Assembly: GCA_010014835.2 (NCBI GenBank)
Contig: JAAAKB020000008.1
Coordinates: 3,200,057 to 3,231,532, forward strand
Direction: 5' to 3'
Length of the DNA stretch: 31,476 bases
Source of the DNA: Apostichopus leukothele
Lineage: Eukaryota > Echinodermata > Holothuroidea > Aspidochirotida > Stichopodidae
Part shown: piece by piece, positions 13,101 to 20,623 of the stretch
Layout of the letters: every line of letters begins with the position of its first letter
Numbering within the stretch: the stretch's first letter is position 1
The notes under the pieces: generated by a model
Database searches by the model: none
What the model was told of the DNA's origin: nothing
Seen by the model: the letters and a program-made list of their open reading frames with translations, nothing else
Position numbers and translations under genes: made by a program

Positions 13101-16100
13101 ACAGGTGATGATGAATGGATCTTGTATTGAAAATGTAAACCTGCAGGGGCTTCTGGGATATCATATTGCGGGTAGTTTTTAACCCCCGAGGGATCATAAA
13201 TCATTCCGCTGTGAGTTTTTCTTTCCTTCTCCGGCTGGGGTGAATCTGCAATGTCTGGAATTTTTTTGAAGTCGATTCTTGGTCGTCCAGTGCCGTTTGT
13301 CTCAGGTCGTATTATACAGATGTTTCGATGCACGCCCGAAGCCTTCTCTCTCTCCGTCACCTTCTTAGCCTTTACTCATGTCTGGATTTAAGAATAGGAG
13401 ACCTGTATGTAATCTCTCAGGAAAATAGTTCAAGTAGATGTATTCAGGATAAGTAATGTTTCATGATGATGATGATGATGATGATGCAGAGTTCCTCATG
13501 CATGTTGGCATTCATGTTCTCTCAACACACACAGCTGACTCATTTATATCCCCTGGAAAGAGTTTTAAAGGAATAGAAGAGACTCCCAAAAGGCCTGAAA
13601 TTTAACAGAGCTGGGAAAAAGATATTTCTCTTTCTTCTAGAAGCACAATTTGTCAGAGAATTGCTACAATCATTCACTGTAGCCACATCACAGGTTCCTT
13701 TTGTCAAGTATTTCAGCAGAAGGAATTTAAAGGGTTTATGAGCAATGAGCAAAGTATATCAAGTCGACCATTTTGCACTCTTCTCACTCGTCATTTACCA
13801 GGCAGGAGAAGTTTCATAAGTTTGCATGTATGTAGATGTAAATAGGACGCGCTCGCACGGTCATTCTTGTATCATTATTCTTTTTTTATTGTCCCTGTTG
13901 GCGGTTTCTGGCATTCTTGTCGCGAATGGTCTTGTGGTCTGTTCGCCAATTCACAATTTCATGGTTTTGTCTTAAACTGAAAGAAAAAAACAAATGCAGA
14001 GAAATCTTTTCTGTTATTTGGTAAAAACCATGAACAGTGAAAGATTTCACTAATATGTATTATACAATGGGGACTATCATAAATGAGGTTTTCATACAAA
14101 CGTTACAATATACAGCATAGTACAGTTTATTTGTATATTCAATCTCTCTTTCATGACCAAGACGTTTTCTTCTTTTTCTCCATTTAGCAGAACCAATTCA
14201 TAAGGGTGTTTGACAATGGCACCTTAGTGTTCTACAGTCCCTCGCCACAGAATGAAGGCAACTATTCCTGCGTTGCATCAAACATTGTGGTCACGTCTAC
14301 AGCAACAGCAGAGATGACAGTCCAAGGTAGGTGGATTTTAATGAGGATAAATGTGTTGTGATGGATGAGTCAAATTCTCTTATACAAGTATAACTACTCT
14401 GTCAAAGTGTAGAATTTTGATTTGTGTGGAAACGCTTGAACTTTTGCTACTGTTTGTTTTTCTACTGTGTTTACCCTCCTCTCACTTTTTTTCAGCCCAT
14501 CCTGTAACAGCTCTATAGCTTTTATTGCTCTTAGCATAACCCAAGTCCTTCAAAGTACTTAAAAAAAAGTTATTTTCTGAAATTTGTGCAAAGTCAAAAA
14601 ATACTGTATGAATGGGAAAATACAATAAAGATGATCAAACCTACACAACAGACTGTGAAAACTTATCTCGTCGATGGTGGAGTCATCGTTTTAATAGTAG
14701 ACTTTCGGAAGGGGAAACCCTGCCAAAGGATTGTTGACAATTAGTTCTTGTACAAACCTTGATACTAGCCTGCACGGATAATCTTTCTCTCTTATGACTC
14801 TGACCAGCTATCTTAAAGTTCAATCCCAAACCTGTGCTGAGTACGCAGTTCGAACTGGCAGCCGAGGAAAAGATTAACTGCAGAGCCACGGCGGCCACGG
14901 TGCCCACCATCATCTGGTTGAAAGACAACCAGGAAGACACCGTGTGGGACGACCATGTGACCGTGGACAAGAGCATGCTCTTGTTCGACGGAGCCAAGAG
15001 AAGTGACGCAGGCACCTATACGTGCATAGCGAGGACAGAGGACGAAGAGATAAACGCGACGATCAAGGTGGAAGTGTTCAGTAAGCGACCCCAAATTTTC
15101 ACTGGTCCATACTTCTCCATAAATTAATCCCAAGGAAGATAGTACGTCACTTTTATAATAAGTGGGATGATTGGAATTTGGTTAAAAACCATTTGCAGTA
15201 AAGTTTTGTACCAAGTTATAATGATTTACACCCGTTTTTCAAAGGAGATGAAGGAGAAATGCCCTTTGTGAAGTAGGAAAAGGAAAAAGGTTGCTGAAAC
15301 TTGGATTTGCTGTGATTGTAATTACAAATCTTGATGTGCCATTGCCATTCTGAAATATAAACTCTGACACTTTAGCTCAAAAATATATTTATTTTATCCC
15401 TTTTGTCAAAACAAAAACCCCAAATGATGGACACTATAGTGTTGTTTATTACAATAGATTTTACAAGTAATAGAGAAAAACTGCCAATTCCATCGAAAAT
15501 TGGAAACCAGAGTATGAACCCTGCTTTCTTTAATACTTAGAAACATCATGTGAAAAGTTAAGATAGCCACATGAAACTATCTGCACTGTAGCATTTGGGT
15601 TTCTTCAGATGGAAAAATGCTGCCATCGTATAAAAGTATGGTGAGAATGGAGTTGGTTCATTTCTTGGTATTTTCAATTTACAAAGTTCGCTTAATTTTT
15701 GTCTCCTTTTCTTTCAGTAAAACCCAAATTTACGGTCATACCACAAAATACGACGGTGTTGGAAGGAGAGACCATAGTGGTTAACTGCGAGGCCTTTGGT
15801 GACCCCAACCCTGTCGTTACTTGGGTGAAAGAAGAAGGCAAAGATAGGAAGAGCATAAAATCCAGCAATAGCTCTCTCTACATTGAGAATGCTAGCGAGG
15901 AAGACTCTGGCAAATACATCTGCTTTGCCGGTAGCAAAGGCGGTCTAAACACCACCGATGTTTTTATTACCGTGAACCGTAAGTTGTGTTTTGCCGATGT
16001 CTTTATTACCATGAACCGTTAGTTGTGTTTTTCCAATGTCTTTATTACCATGAACCGTAAGGGTGTTTTACCGATGTCTTTATTATCGTGAACCGTAAGT

Positions 16101-19100
16101 TGTGTTTCCGGTGTCCCACTGGCTTTGAGAACCATGGTAACTTGCCATGTGTAGAATAAGTCAAAATATGTGTGTTATGTCATTTTCTATAATTAAATGT
16201 TACGGTGGTGTACATACTGTGACGAGTCTTAGGCAGGTTACATTACAGAGTATAATTCCATCTCGCTACTACATTAAATGAAAAGTGTAAGCTTAAATGT
16301 TACATAACATTGAACCATGCCTTGCATTACATAATACATTATATAATGAAGTACATTTCAGGGATTTAAATATAAGTAAACAGTTTGTGCACAACATAAG
16401 TGACCTTTTCCAGTTTTCTAAGGGATCTTTAAAAGGAATGGGTGGGTTCATCTGATATAGAGCCAATAGCTACTTTATATCCTCCATTTAGTTTCCAGCT
16501 GTATCTCTTTACTCTGTGTGTGGATTCTCTACTTCAAGTGACTTTGTTTAACTTTTGGGGGACCCATAACTACAGAAGATATTCCTACATGTGATATGCT
16601 GATTGCCTGTTGTCATAGCACATTTATGAATTGAAATGTGTTATATATCAGAGAAAATACATTGATTAATCACACAGACTATCATGTTGCATAGTGTCCT
16701 AGTTTAATATTATGTTAGCCTACATACATACATTATCTATAAAATTACATGCTCCATATAAACATATCTGTTTAATGTATACAGTACATCTGTACAACAA
16801 TATGTGGGTACAATATTCATTTTGGCAAAAGGTCAAGCAGGGATATGTTTGTATTTAGTTTTACTCCAACCCTTCTTACTGATTTACACTGATCCCATGT
16901 AGCTAGATTAACTTGTCAAACTGTTCTACATCTTAATTGCTAAATCCAGCGATACCTGTAAGAGAGGTTGTGACAGAAAGGAAAAACAACCCAGTTTCAA
17001 ATCTGAATTATTTTGGACAAAACTGTGACCACCTCTTAGATCCATCATGCTGTGTTCACATGTAGAATCTGATATTGATCCCTATTGATCCGTCTGTTTT
17101 CCTTGCAGGGGATCCAGCAATAGATGCCATATCTCCGGAGCTGATGACAAGGACCTTCGCCATCGCCGTCGGCTGTGCTCTAGCCTACATCCTGCTCTTC
17201 ATCTTTCTGATGATCTGGTGCAAGCAGCGAAGACGCAAGAGGCGGATGACCTTCAAGGAGGACGGCAGCAAGGAGGAGGGGCCTCTGGCTAACGGTTTAG
17301 GGGAGTACCACGACGAGGAGGAGGTAAACAAGGGGGATCTGGCGATGACCGCTGCAGCCTGTCAGGCCAGCAGGATTAATTATGACAAGCTCCAGTTCCC
17401 GAGACACGACTTAGAAACGATAGCAGTCATTGGTAAGTCGGGAAGCTTGTAATATGTTACTTGTCGTCGGTGGTCAGTTTTACAAGTATCTGCAGCAGCA
17501 TTTTAGAATTGAAAACTTCAATTCGTAGAGACACTTTGGTCAAAGTGATCACTTCTAAGTCTCTCTGATTACTGGCATGGATTATGTCAGTTGGGATGGA
17601 AGTAAGGTGCAGGTTATCAATAAGTAGTCAATAAATAATTAATTGAATTCTTAAACTAGTCCTGTCAAGTCTATAGTTTAAAGCAGAGGGGAAGGAAGGG
17701 AGGGGAAGGCAGAAGGGGTGAGAGGACAAGGTGGAGGGAGGGCAGGGAAGGCGAGGGGAATGGGAATGGGTTGGCAAATGATACTTTGTATATCATTACA
17801 TTGTTTTGCTCTTTCATCTCGCAACTTCTTGAGCATCCAACCATGTTTGGAGTCCCATTTCTCCTTCTGTATTTCCAAAGAACTGATTTGCATGCTACCA
17901 GACTTTGTGAAGACCTGTAGACCCTCTCAGACAGATATAAATCGATGTGTTTTAGAGGAAAAGATTGCTTGTTTTTTATTTTTGCTCTCTTTTGTCAAGT
18001 TCAATACATCACTCCTCTCTTTTTTCGCAACAGGACATGGAGCTTACGGAGAAGTGTCCATCGCTCGGGCACAGGGAATAAAAGACGGGGAGGATGCCAC
18101 GACTGTCCTCGTCAAAGCCCTGGAAACCAAAGACGATAACTTGCAATTGAACTTCCGCGGGGAAATTGACATGTTGAATAAATTAAACCACGAAAATATA
18201 GTCAAATTATTAGGGATATGCAAAGAAGGAGAGCCGCAACTGATGATAACCGAGTATCTGGACTGGGTATGTAAACATGGAGTCAAGTAGAATGTTAACA
18301 TCTAGGGTATGTAAACATGGAGTCAAGTAGAATGTTAACATTTAGGGTATGTAAACATGGAGTCTAGTAGAATGTTAACATTTAGGGTATGTAAACATGG
18401 AGTCAAGTAGAATGTTAACATCTAGGGTATGTAAACATGGAGTCTAGTAGAATTTTAACATCTAAAGGAACTGTGTCCTTAGAATTCCCTAGACTTATAG
18501 TAACATAAAGCTATTTCAGTTCGCCCCATTTCGGTCACATTGCAGTTGCATTGCTCTGAGCGGTCTCTCTGAGGTGTTTTGTCAGAGGGGTGAAATTCGT
18601 TGTTAATTTATCTTAAAAAATTCATGAAAGTTACTGCTACAGCTGAAAGTAATAACAATGTGATTGATTTCAAATGAGGGTCGACGTAGACATTTTTTTG
18701 TCCTGAGAATTGAAATGTTTTCTGATGATGGTATGCTTGCCCTAATTAGGTAGGAAGTCAATGTTAATGCTTTATCGTTATTTGCTTAGTTTAATTATAT
18801 TAATGTCTTTTTTACATTGTCTTTTTTCCCTGCAGGGTGATCTCAAACAGTTTTTGAAAGCCACCAAGGGTGAAGATAAAGGGACCAATACCCCTCCACC
18901 ACTAACTTACAACCAAAAGGTAGATATCATCAACCAAGTCGCCCTTGGCATGGAACACCTCTCCAACAACCGCTTCGTCCACGCTGATTTAGCTGCCCGT
19001 AATTGCCTCCTCAGTCCCTCCATGGAGGTCAAGATATGTACCATGTCGGCCAGCAAGGACCTCTACCGAGACGAGTACCATGAGTACCAGCAGAGGTTGA

Positions 19101-19411
19101 TGCCTGTCCGATGGATGCCCGTGGAGGCCATCTTTGAAGATGAACTCTCCACCAAGAGTGATGTCTGGTCCTTCGGCGTTTTCATTTGGGAAGTCTTCTC
19201 CCAGGGCGAGCTCCCGTACAGCGAGCAGGACAACGACGGCTACATGAGTGCAATCGTAGATGGAGATCTGGTCCTGAAGACACCGGGAGAAACTCCAGAG
19301 GAGGTTGAAAATATGATGCAGAGATGTTGGGCTTCCAGTCTCAAGGATAGGCCTTCCTTTTCAGAGATTGTCATCACTTTGCAACAGTTGAGCTCTGACA
19401 GCGACGTGTAG
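6997..19411 (+). CDS. PTK7: PTK7 orthologue (inactive receptor tyrosine kinase), 3' ten exons
   Basis: PTK7 is a single-pass cell-surface receptor with Ig-like domains and a catalytically dead kinase domain; in animals it acts in non-canonical Wnt/planar cell polarity and adhesion. Ten exons join in phase (6997-7159, 7399-7529, 8473-8760, 9942-10075, 14188-14326, 14808-15080, 15718-15978, 17109-17432, 18034-18266, 18836-19411) into 839 residues. Order: Ig3 to Ig7, transmembrane helix, basic juxtamembrane stretch, pseudokinase, stop TAG at 19409. Diagnostic matches to vertebrate PTK7 include FHCQFSGSPPP in Ig3, GDLKQFL, VALGMEHLSNNRFVH and STKSDVWSFGV. Human PTK7 has seven Ig domains and 1070 residues, so about 220 N-terminal residues (signal peptide, Ig1, Ig2) are missing and should lie left of the window. 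Ig modules are bounded by phase-1 introns, typical of this family. The coding exons are GC-richer than their surroundings. Confidence 0.95.
7160..7398 (+). other. Intron splitting Ig3 (239 bp, phase 2)
   Basis: This is the shortest intron of the gene. It has a GTATGT donor and a TTTGGACAG acceptor. I see nothing else in it. Open frames crossing it on the minus strand are shadows of the flanking exons. Confidence 0.85.
7399..7529 (+). CDS. PTK7: PTK7 exon: second half of Ig3
   Basis: The exon encodes FLNGTLVLRDV, the beta-strand region with an N-glycosylation site, and DEGRYNCLC with the second Ig cysteine. It ends in phase 1 with donor GTAAGT. Together with the previous exon it makes a complete Ig domain of about 98 residues. 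The extra cysteine two residues after the canonical one (CLC) is unusual for an Ig C-terminal strand. Confidence 0.93.
7530..8472 (+). other. Intron between Ig3 and Ig4 (943 bp, phase 1)
   Basis: The donor is GTAAGT and the acceptor TTTTGTAG. At 7742-7757 there is a near-perfect direct repeat of the nuclear-receptor half-site (AGGTCG, 4-bp spacer, AGGTCA). An open plus-strand frame at 7835-8095 has no homology signal or codon character and is treated as chance. Confidence 0.8.
8473..8760 (+). CDS. PTK7: PTK7 exon: Ig4
   Basis: This single exon holds one whole Ig domain of about 96 residues, flanked by phase-1 introns on both sides, so it is a symmetric module. Landmarks are RSCRYP (first cysteine), LQWTRVGG (tryptophan), RNGSILVFDGI (strand with sequon) and DEGNYTCTASNRAG (second cysteine with a D-x-G-x-Y-x-C motif). 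The position corresponds to human PTK7 Ig4, which has a similar proline-rich segment before the tryptophan. The donor is GTAAGG. Confidence 0.94.
8761..9941 (+). other. Intron between Ig4 and Ig5 (1181 bp, phase 1)
   Basis: AT-rich intron with acceptor CATCTTTACAG. It contains a small duplication GTTTACTACAGTTTACTACAG at about 9491-9511 and, just before the acceptor, two adjacent 18-bp copies of ATATAGTCATGAATATTS at about 9874-9909. An isolated AGAGGGCGCTGT at 8904-8915 resembles the core of a CTCF site but is too short to call. Confidence 0.8.
9942..10075 (+). CDS. PTK7: PTK7 exon: first half of Ig5
   Basis: The exon encodes KPVFTLSPSSVVVRES, the first cysteine in AQLDCQADSDPKP and the tryptophan in IKWVYNN. 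It begins in phase 1 and ends in phase 0 after the codon CAG. The donor GTTCGT is weak (T at +3, C at +4). The rest of the domain lies 4.1 kb downstream. The DPKPTIKW motif matches the TPKPTVVW of human PTK7 Ig5. Confidence 0.92.
10174..10295. repeat. Short tandem duplication, two copies of 60 bp
   Basis: CTAAGTGAAACTGGCATTG at 10181 recurs as CTAAGCGATACTGGCATTG at 10241. Both copies continue with TTTGAYMYTGGACTCAATTA-like sequence. The copies differ by several substitutions and a 1-2 bp indel. It sits just inside the large intron, about 100 bp after the Ig5 donor, and does not include that donor. Confidence 0.85.
13463..13486. repeat. (ATG)8 microsatellite
   Basis: Eight perfect trinucleotide units inside the large PTK7 intron. 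Likely length-polymorphic. Confidence 0.95.
14188..14326 (+). CDS. PTK7: PTK7 exon: second half of Ig5
   Basis: The exon starts in phase 0 with CAG AAC CAA TTC and encodes VFDNGTLVFYS (strand with sequon) and NEGNYSCVASN (second Ig cysteine). It ends in phase 1 with donor GTAGGT. The acceptor reads TTTAGCAG, a NAGNAG tandem acceptor. Splicing after the first AG keeps an extra glutamine; splicing after the second removes it. I chose the first AG; the second (exon start 14191) is equally in frame. Confidence 0.92.
14327..14807 (+). other. Intron between Ig5 and Ig6 (481 bp, phase 1)
   Basis: The donor is GTAGGT. The acceptor is TGACCAG after a short pyrimidine stretch CTTTCTCTC about 25 bp upstream. 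I see nothing else in it. Confidence 0.85.
14808..15080 (+). CDS. PTK7: PTK7 exon: Ig6
   Basis: A complete Ig domain of about 91 residues in one exon with phase-1 boundaries. It shows EKINCRATA (first cysteine), PTIIWLKDN (tryptophan), KSMLLFDGAKRSDAGTYTC (strands with second cysteine) and IKVEVF at the end. Human PTK7 Ig6 has VPCSATGREKPTIKWE and DDAGNYTCIAS at the same positions. The exon is clearly GC-richer than its neighbours, with many C/G third positions. The donor is GTAAGC. Confidence 0.94.
15081..15717 (+). other. Intron between Ig6 and Ig7 (637 bp, phase 1)
   Basis: AT-rich intron with a strong pyrimidine tract before the acceptor TTCTTTCAG. I see nothing else of note in it. Confidence 0.85.
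15718..15978 (+). CDS. PTK7: PTK7 exon: Ig7, membrane-proximal Ig domain
   Basis: A complete Ig domain of about 87 residues with phase-1 boundaries. Landmarks are VLEGETIVVNCEAFGDPNP (first cysteine), VTWVKEEG (tryptophan), SNSSLYIENASEEDSGKYIC (second cysteine) and DVFITVN at the end. Human Ig7 has LLQCEAQGDPKPLIQWKGKD and PEDSGRYTCIAG in the same order. The reading frame stays open past the donor for another 42 bases because the exon end is the first copy of a tandem array. The exon end at 15978 is set by phase agreement with the transmembrane exon (C|GG GAT). Confidence 0.93.
15955..16110 (+). repeat. 39-bp tandem array duplicating the Ig7 5' splice site (four copies)
   Basis: Units begin at 15955, 15994, 16033 and 16071, with a truncated fifth start at 16108. 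Each reads CCRATGTYTTTATTAYCRTG followed by AACC and a donor-like GTTAGT or GTAAGK. The first unit straddles the true exon end: 24 bases are coding and the rest intronic. Donor-like sites follow 15978 (GTAAGT), 16017 (GTTAGT), 16056 (GTAAGG) and 16094 (GTAAGT). The first two are 39 bp, or 13 codons, apart in an open frame. A stop TAG at 16020-16022 closes the frame after the second. Confidence 0.93.
15979..17108 (+). other. Intron between Ig7 and transmembrane exon (1130 bp, phase 1)
   Basis: It starts inside the 39-bp tandem array and is otherwise AT-rich with no other structure I can name. The acceptor is TTTTCCTTGCAG at 17097-17108. Confidence 0.85.
17109..17432 (+). CDS. PTK7: PTK7 exon: transmembrane and juxtamembrane region
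   Basis: The exon encodes a short extracellular stalk (DPAIDAISPELMTR), a hydrophobic helix of about 23 residues (FAIAVGCALAYILLFIFLMI), then a WCKQRRRKRRM basic stop-transfer. An acidic juxtamembrane stretch with DGSKEEG and YHDEEE follows, then FPRHDLETIAVIG, the start of the kinase N-lobe. Human PTK7 has the equivalent FPRSSLQPITTLG. It ends in phase 1 with a strong donor GTAAGT. The stalk is shorter than the human one. Confidence 0.94.
17433..18033 (+). other. Intron between transmembrane and kinase exons (601 bp, phase 1)
   Basis: It contains a 90-bp almost pure purine, G-run-rich tract at 17681-17770. The acceptor is a long pyrimidine tract with TTTTTTCGCAACAG. The frame open through the following exon extends into this intron by chance; nothing there resembles coding sequence. 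Confidence 0.82.
17681..17770 (+). repeat. Purine-rich G-run tract
   Basis: About 90 bases on the plus strand that are nearly all G and A, with many runs of three or four G (GGGG, GGG). Such tracts can form G-quadruplex in DNA or in the nascent RNA, or triplex DNA. It lies about 265 bp upstream of the kinase exon acceptor. Function is inference. Confidence 0.8.
18034..18266 (+). CDS. PTK7: PTK7 exon: pseudokinase N-lobe
   Basis: It starts by completing the glycine codon of IGHGAYGEVS, a full GxGxxG nucleotide-binding loop. Human PTK7 has LGKSEFGEVF, with a serine instead of the second glycine. The exon then encodes VLVKALE (the beta-3 lysine), LNFRGEIDML (the helix-C glutamate) and KLNHENIVKLLGICKEGEP, ending at EYLDW in phase 0. 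The donor GTATGT is also the first unit of a 40-bp tandem array. The join EYLDW|GDLKQFL matches human EYVDLGDLKQFL. Confidence 0.94.
18265..18464 (+). repeat. 40-bp tandem array duplicating the N-lobe exon 5' splice site (five copies)
   Basis: Units begin with GGGTATGTAAACATGGAGTC at 18265, 18305, 18345, 18385 and 18425, an exact 40-bp period, and continue CWAGTAGAATKTTAACATYT. The first unit overlaps the last two exon bases and the functional donor GTATGT; the other four repeat that donor. Copies are about 95% identical, so the array is young. Because 40 is not a multiple of three and each unit contains in-frame stops for the incoming frame, only the first donor gives a full-length protein. 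Confidence 0.96.
18267..18835 (+). other. Intron inside kinase domain (569 bp, phase 0)
   Basis: It begins in the 40-bp tandem donor array. The remainder is AT-rich and ends with the pyrimidine-rich acceptor TTTTTTCCCTGCAG. No other feature is seen. Confidence 0.85.
18836..19411 (+). CDS. PTK7: PTK7 terminal coding exon: pseudokinase C-lobe
   Basis: The exon encodes 191 residues and the stop TAG. GDLKQFL is followed by QVALGMEHLSNNRFVHADLAARNC, the catalytic-loop region. There HRD has become HAD (arginine lost, aspartate and the downstream asparagine kept). VKICTMSASKDLY stands where active kinases have a DFG: DFG has become TMS, so the metal-binding aspartate is lost. PVRWMPVEAI, STKSDVWSFGV and RCWASSLKDRPSFSEI complete the C-lobe. 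Human PTK7 likewise lacks a working DFG (ALG). The protein ends SSDSDV, so the last three residues fit a class I PDZ ligand (S-x-V); the human tail differs. In active kinases this whole region is usually split into several exons; here it is one. Confidence 0.95.
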   Translation, partial: GDLKQFLKATKGEDKGTNTPPPLTYNQKVDIINQVALGMEHLSNNRFVHADLAARNCLLSPSMEVKICTMSASKDLYRDEYHEYQQRLMPVRWMPVEAIFEDELSTKSDVWSFGVFIWEVFSQGELPYSEQDNDGYMSAIVDGDLVLKTPGETPEEVENMMQRCWASSLKDRPSFSEIVITLQQLSSDSDV

Positions 19412-20519
19412 ACTGACGACCTTCCCGAGGAAAACGAACGAACGAGCAAGCCCACGCAAAGGTTTATGAGATGTCCCCTGCGATGCTGATAAAGTCATGG
19501 TTTTGTAATTGCTGTCAGCCATGGCCAGAAATGCTGTTTGAAAATAATGTGGTGCTCAAGAAGGTCGCATGAATGATGATAACAGAGAGGGGGAATCGAT
19601 TGCCTCTTCCTTTTTTTGGAGGGATTTCATCTTCCTCTTGCCGGTGGTTAATTTCTTCACGATTAAGAGATTGGAACTGTGCGCCCTATTATTAAATGTG
19701 GGTTCAGATGAAGAGAGGTTTTTTTTTCCGGTTTGAAGCCAGGGGCCGGTCGAACTGTCATCTGCCATGTAGATGTGTAAGGTCTAAACCTTCAACTTGT
19801 AGAATGTTCCAACTCCCATATCAATACCCAGTGTTAAACCCATACATCTCAGTAGCACTAACTTCAATATAACACCCTAGTAATTGGTGTACATATTTAC
19901 AGGAGGTTATCTGTATCGCCCCCGAACGTACAGCATGCTTTAAAAATTTCAAATTGATTCTCTAAGTATATTCTGTAAACATACCATCATTTTGCATATT
20001 GATGATGTAGGAGTAGGGCCAAAATGAAACCATCAAATTGTCTTAGTGAGTAAAACCTCTGTGAGGGAATAGGTATCTTGAGTTTGATTTAATTATCTTG
20101 AACAGGTTTTGGTCCTCCTAGCAAACTTTGAGAAAATTCTGATAACCTTTTTATAGGTAGCTTGAAATCAGTGGTTATTTAGAGATCCTCTGTCTTTAGT
20201 ATTGTGGTCAGCCCTGGCCAGATCTGTGTGATCCATATCTGCTATGATGTGTTGTTCTGGTTACTGAATTGAAATTTGTTATGAATGAAGCTACCTGACT
20301 AAAGATAGCAGTGAAAATTGTGTATAAGGTATGTGAAGGGTGTTTTAACTTTGTGTCTGTCTTAGCAGAAGAGGTAATTGAAATCATGATCCAGAAACCT
20401 TGCAATCTCTTGCAACATTTTTTTTTTTACCTTACTCATAGATATTTCTTTCATAAAATGTTCAACTTTTTTATGTGGTATTAGTGAGCTAATCTGTGCA
20501 TGGGGTAAAAATCTTTCAG

Positions 20520-20623
20520 ACAGCCCCATAGCCACAGGTGACCCCGAGATGAACCCCTATGTGGACTATGAGACCTCTTTATACACCGTACTGTTGGTTT
20601 CATGCTTTTCTTTTTCTCTTTGA
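20520..20623 (+). CDS. Possible alternative terminal coding exon, unproven
   Basis: After a plausible acceptor (AATCTTTCAG, ending 20519), a phase-1 frame stays open for 33 codons to TGA at 20621. The first 20 codons (DPEMNPYVDYETSLY in the middle) are rich in C and G at third positions, unlike the AT-rich surroundings. It could be an alternative C-terminal exon of PTK7 or an exon of an unrecognised transcript. I see no good matching phase-1 donor inside the last PTK7 exon, and I recognise no domain. A chance open stretch in a 3' UTR is the main alternative. Confidence 0.2.

Larger units (their letters stand above)
10076..14187 (+). other. Large intron splitting Ig5 (4112 bp, phase 0)
   Basis: The largest intron fully contained in the window. 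It holds a two-copy 60-bp duplication (10174-10295), several purine-rich G-run tracts (about 11237-11312 and 12590-12665), an (ATG)8 microsatellite at 13463-13486 and a poly-C run at about 12341-12352. Segments at about 11030-11190, 12030-12330 and 13140-13375 are less AT-rich and of higher complexity than their surroundings and could be regulatory DNA. That is inference only. No embedded gene is convincing on either strand. Confidence 0.75.

Noticed and set aside
12980-13360. Minus-strand open frame of 126 codons inside the large PTK7 intron.
   Set aside because: No domain or homology is recognised, there are no flanking exons in phase, and the last third runs into AT-rich DNA. It could be conserved non-coding DNA.
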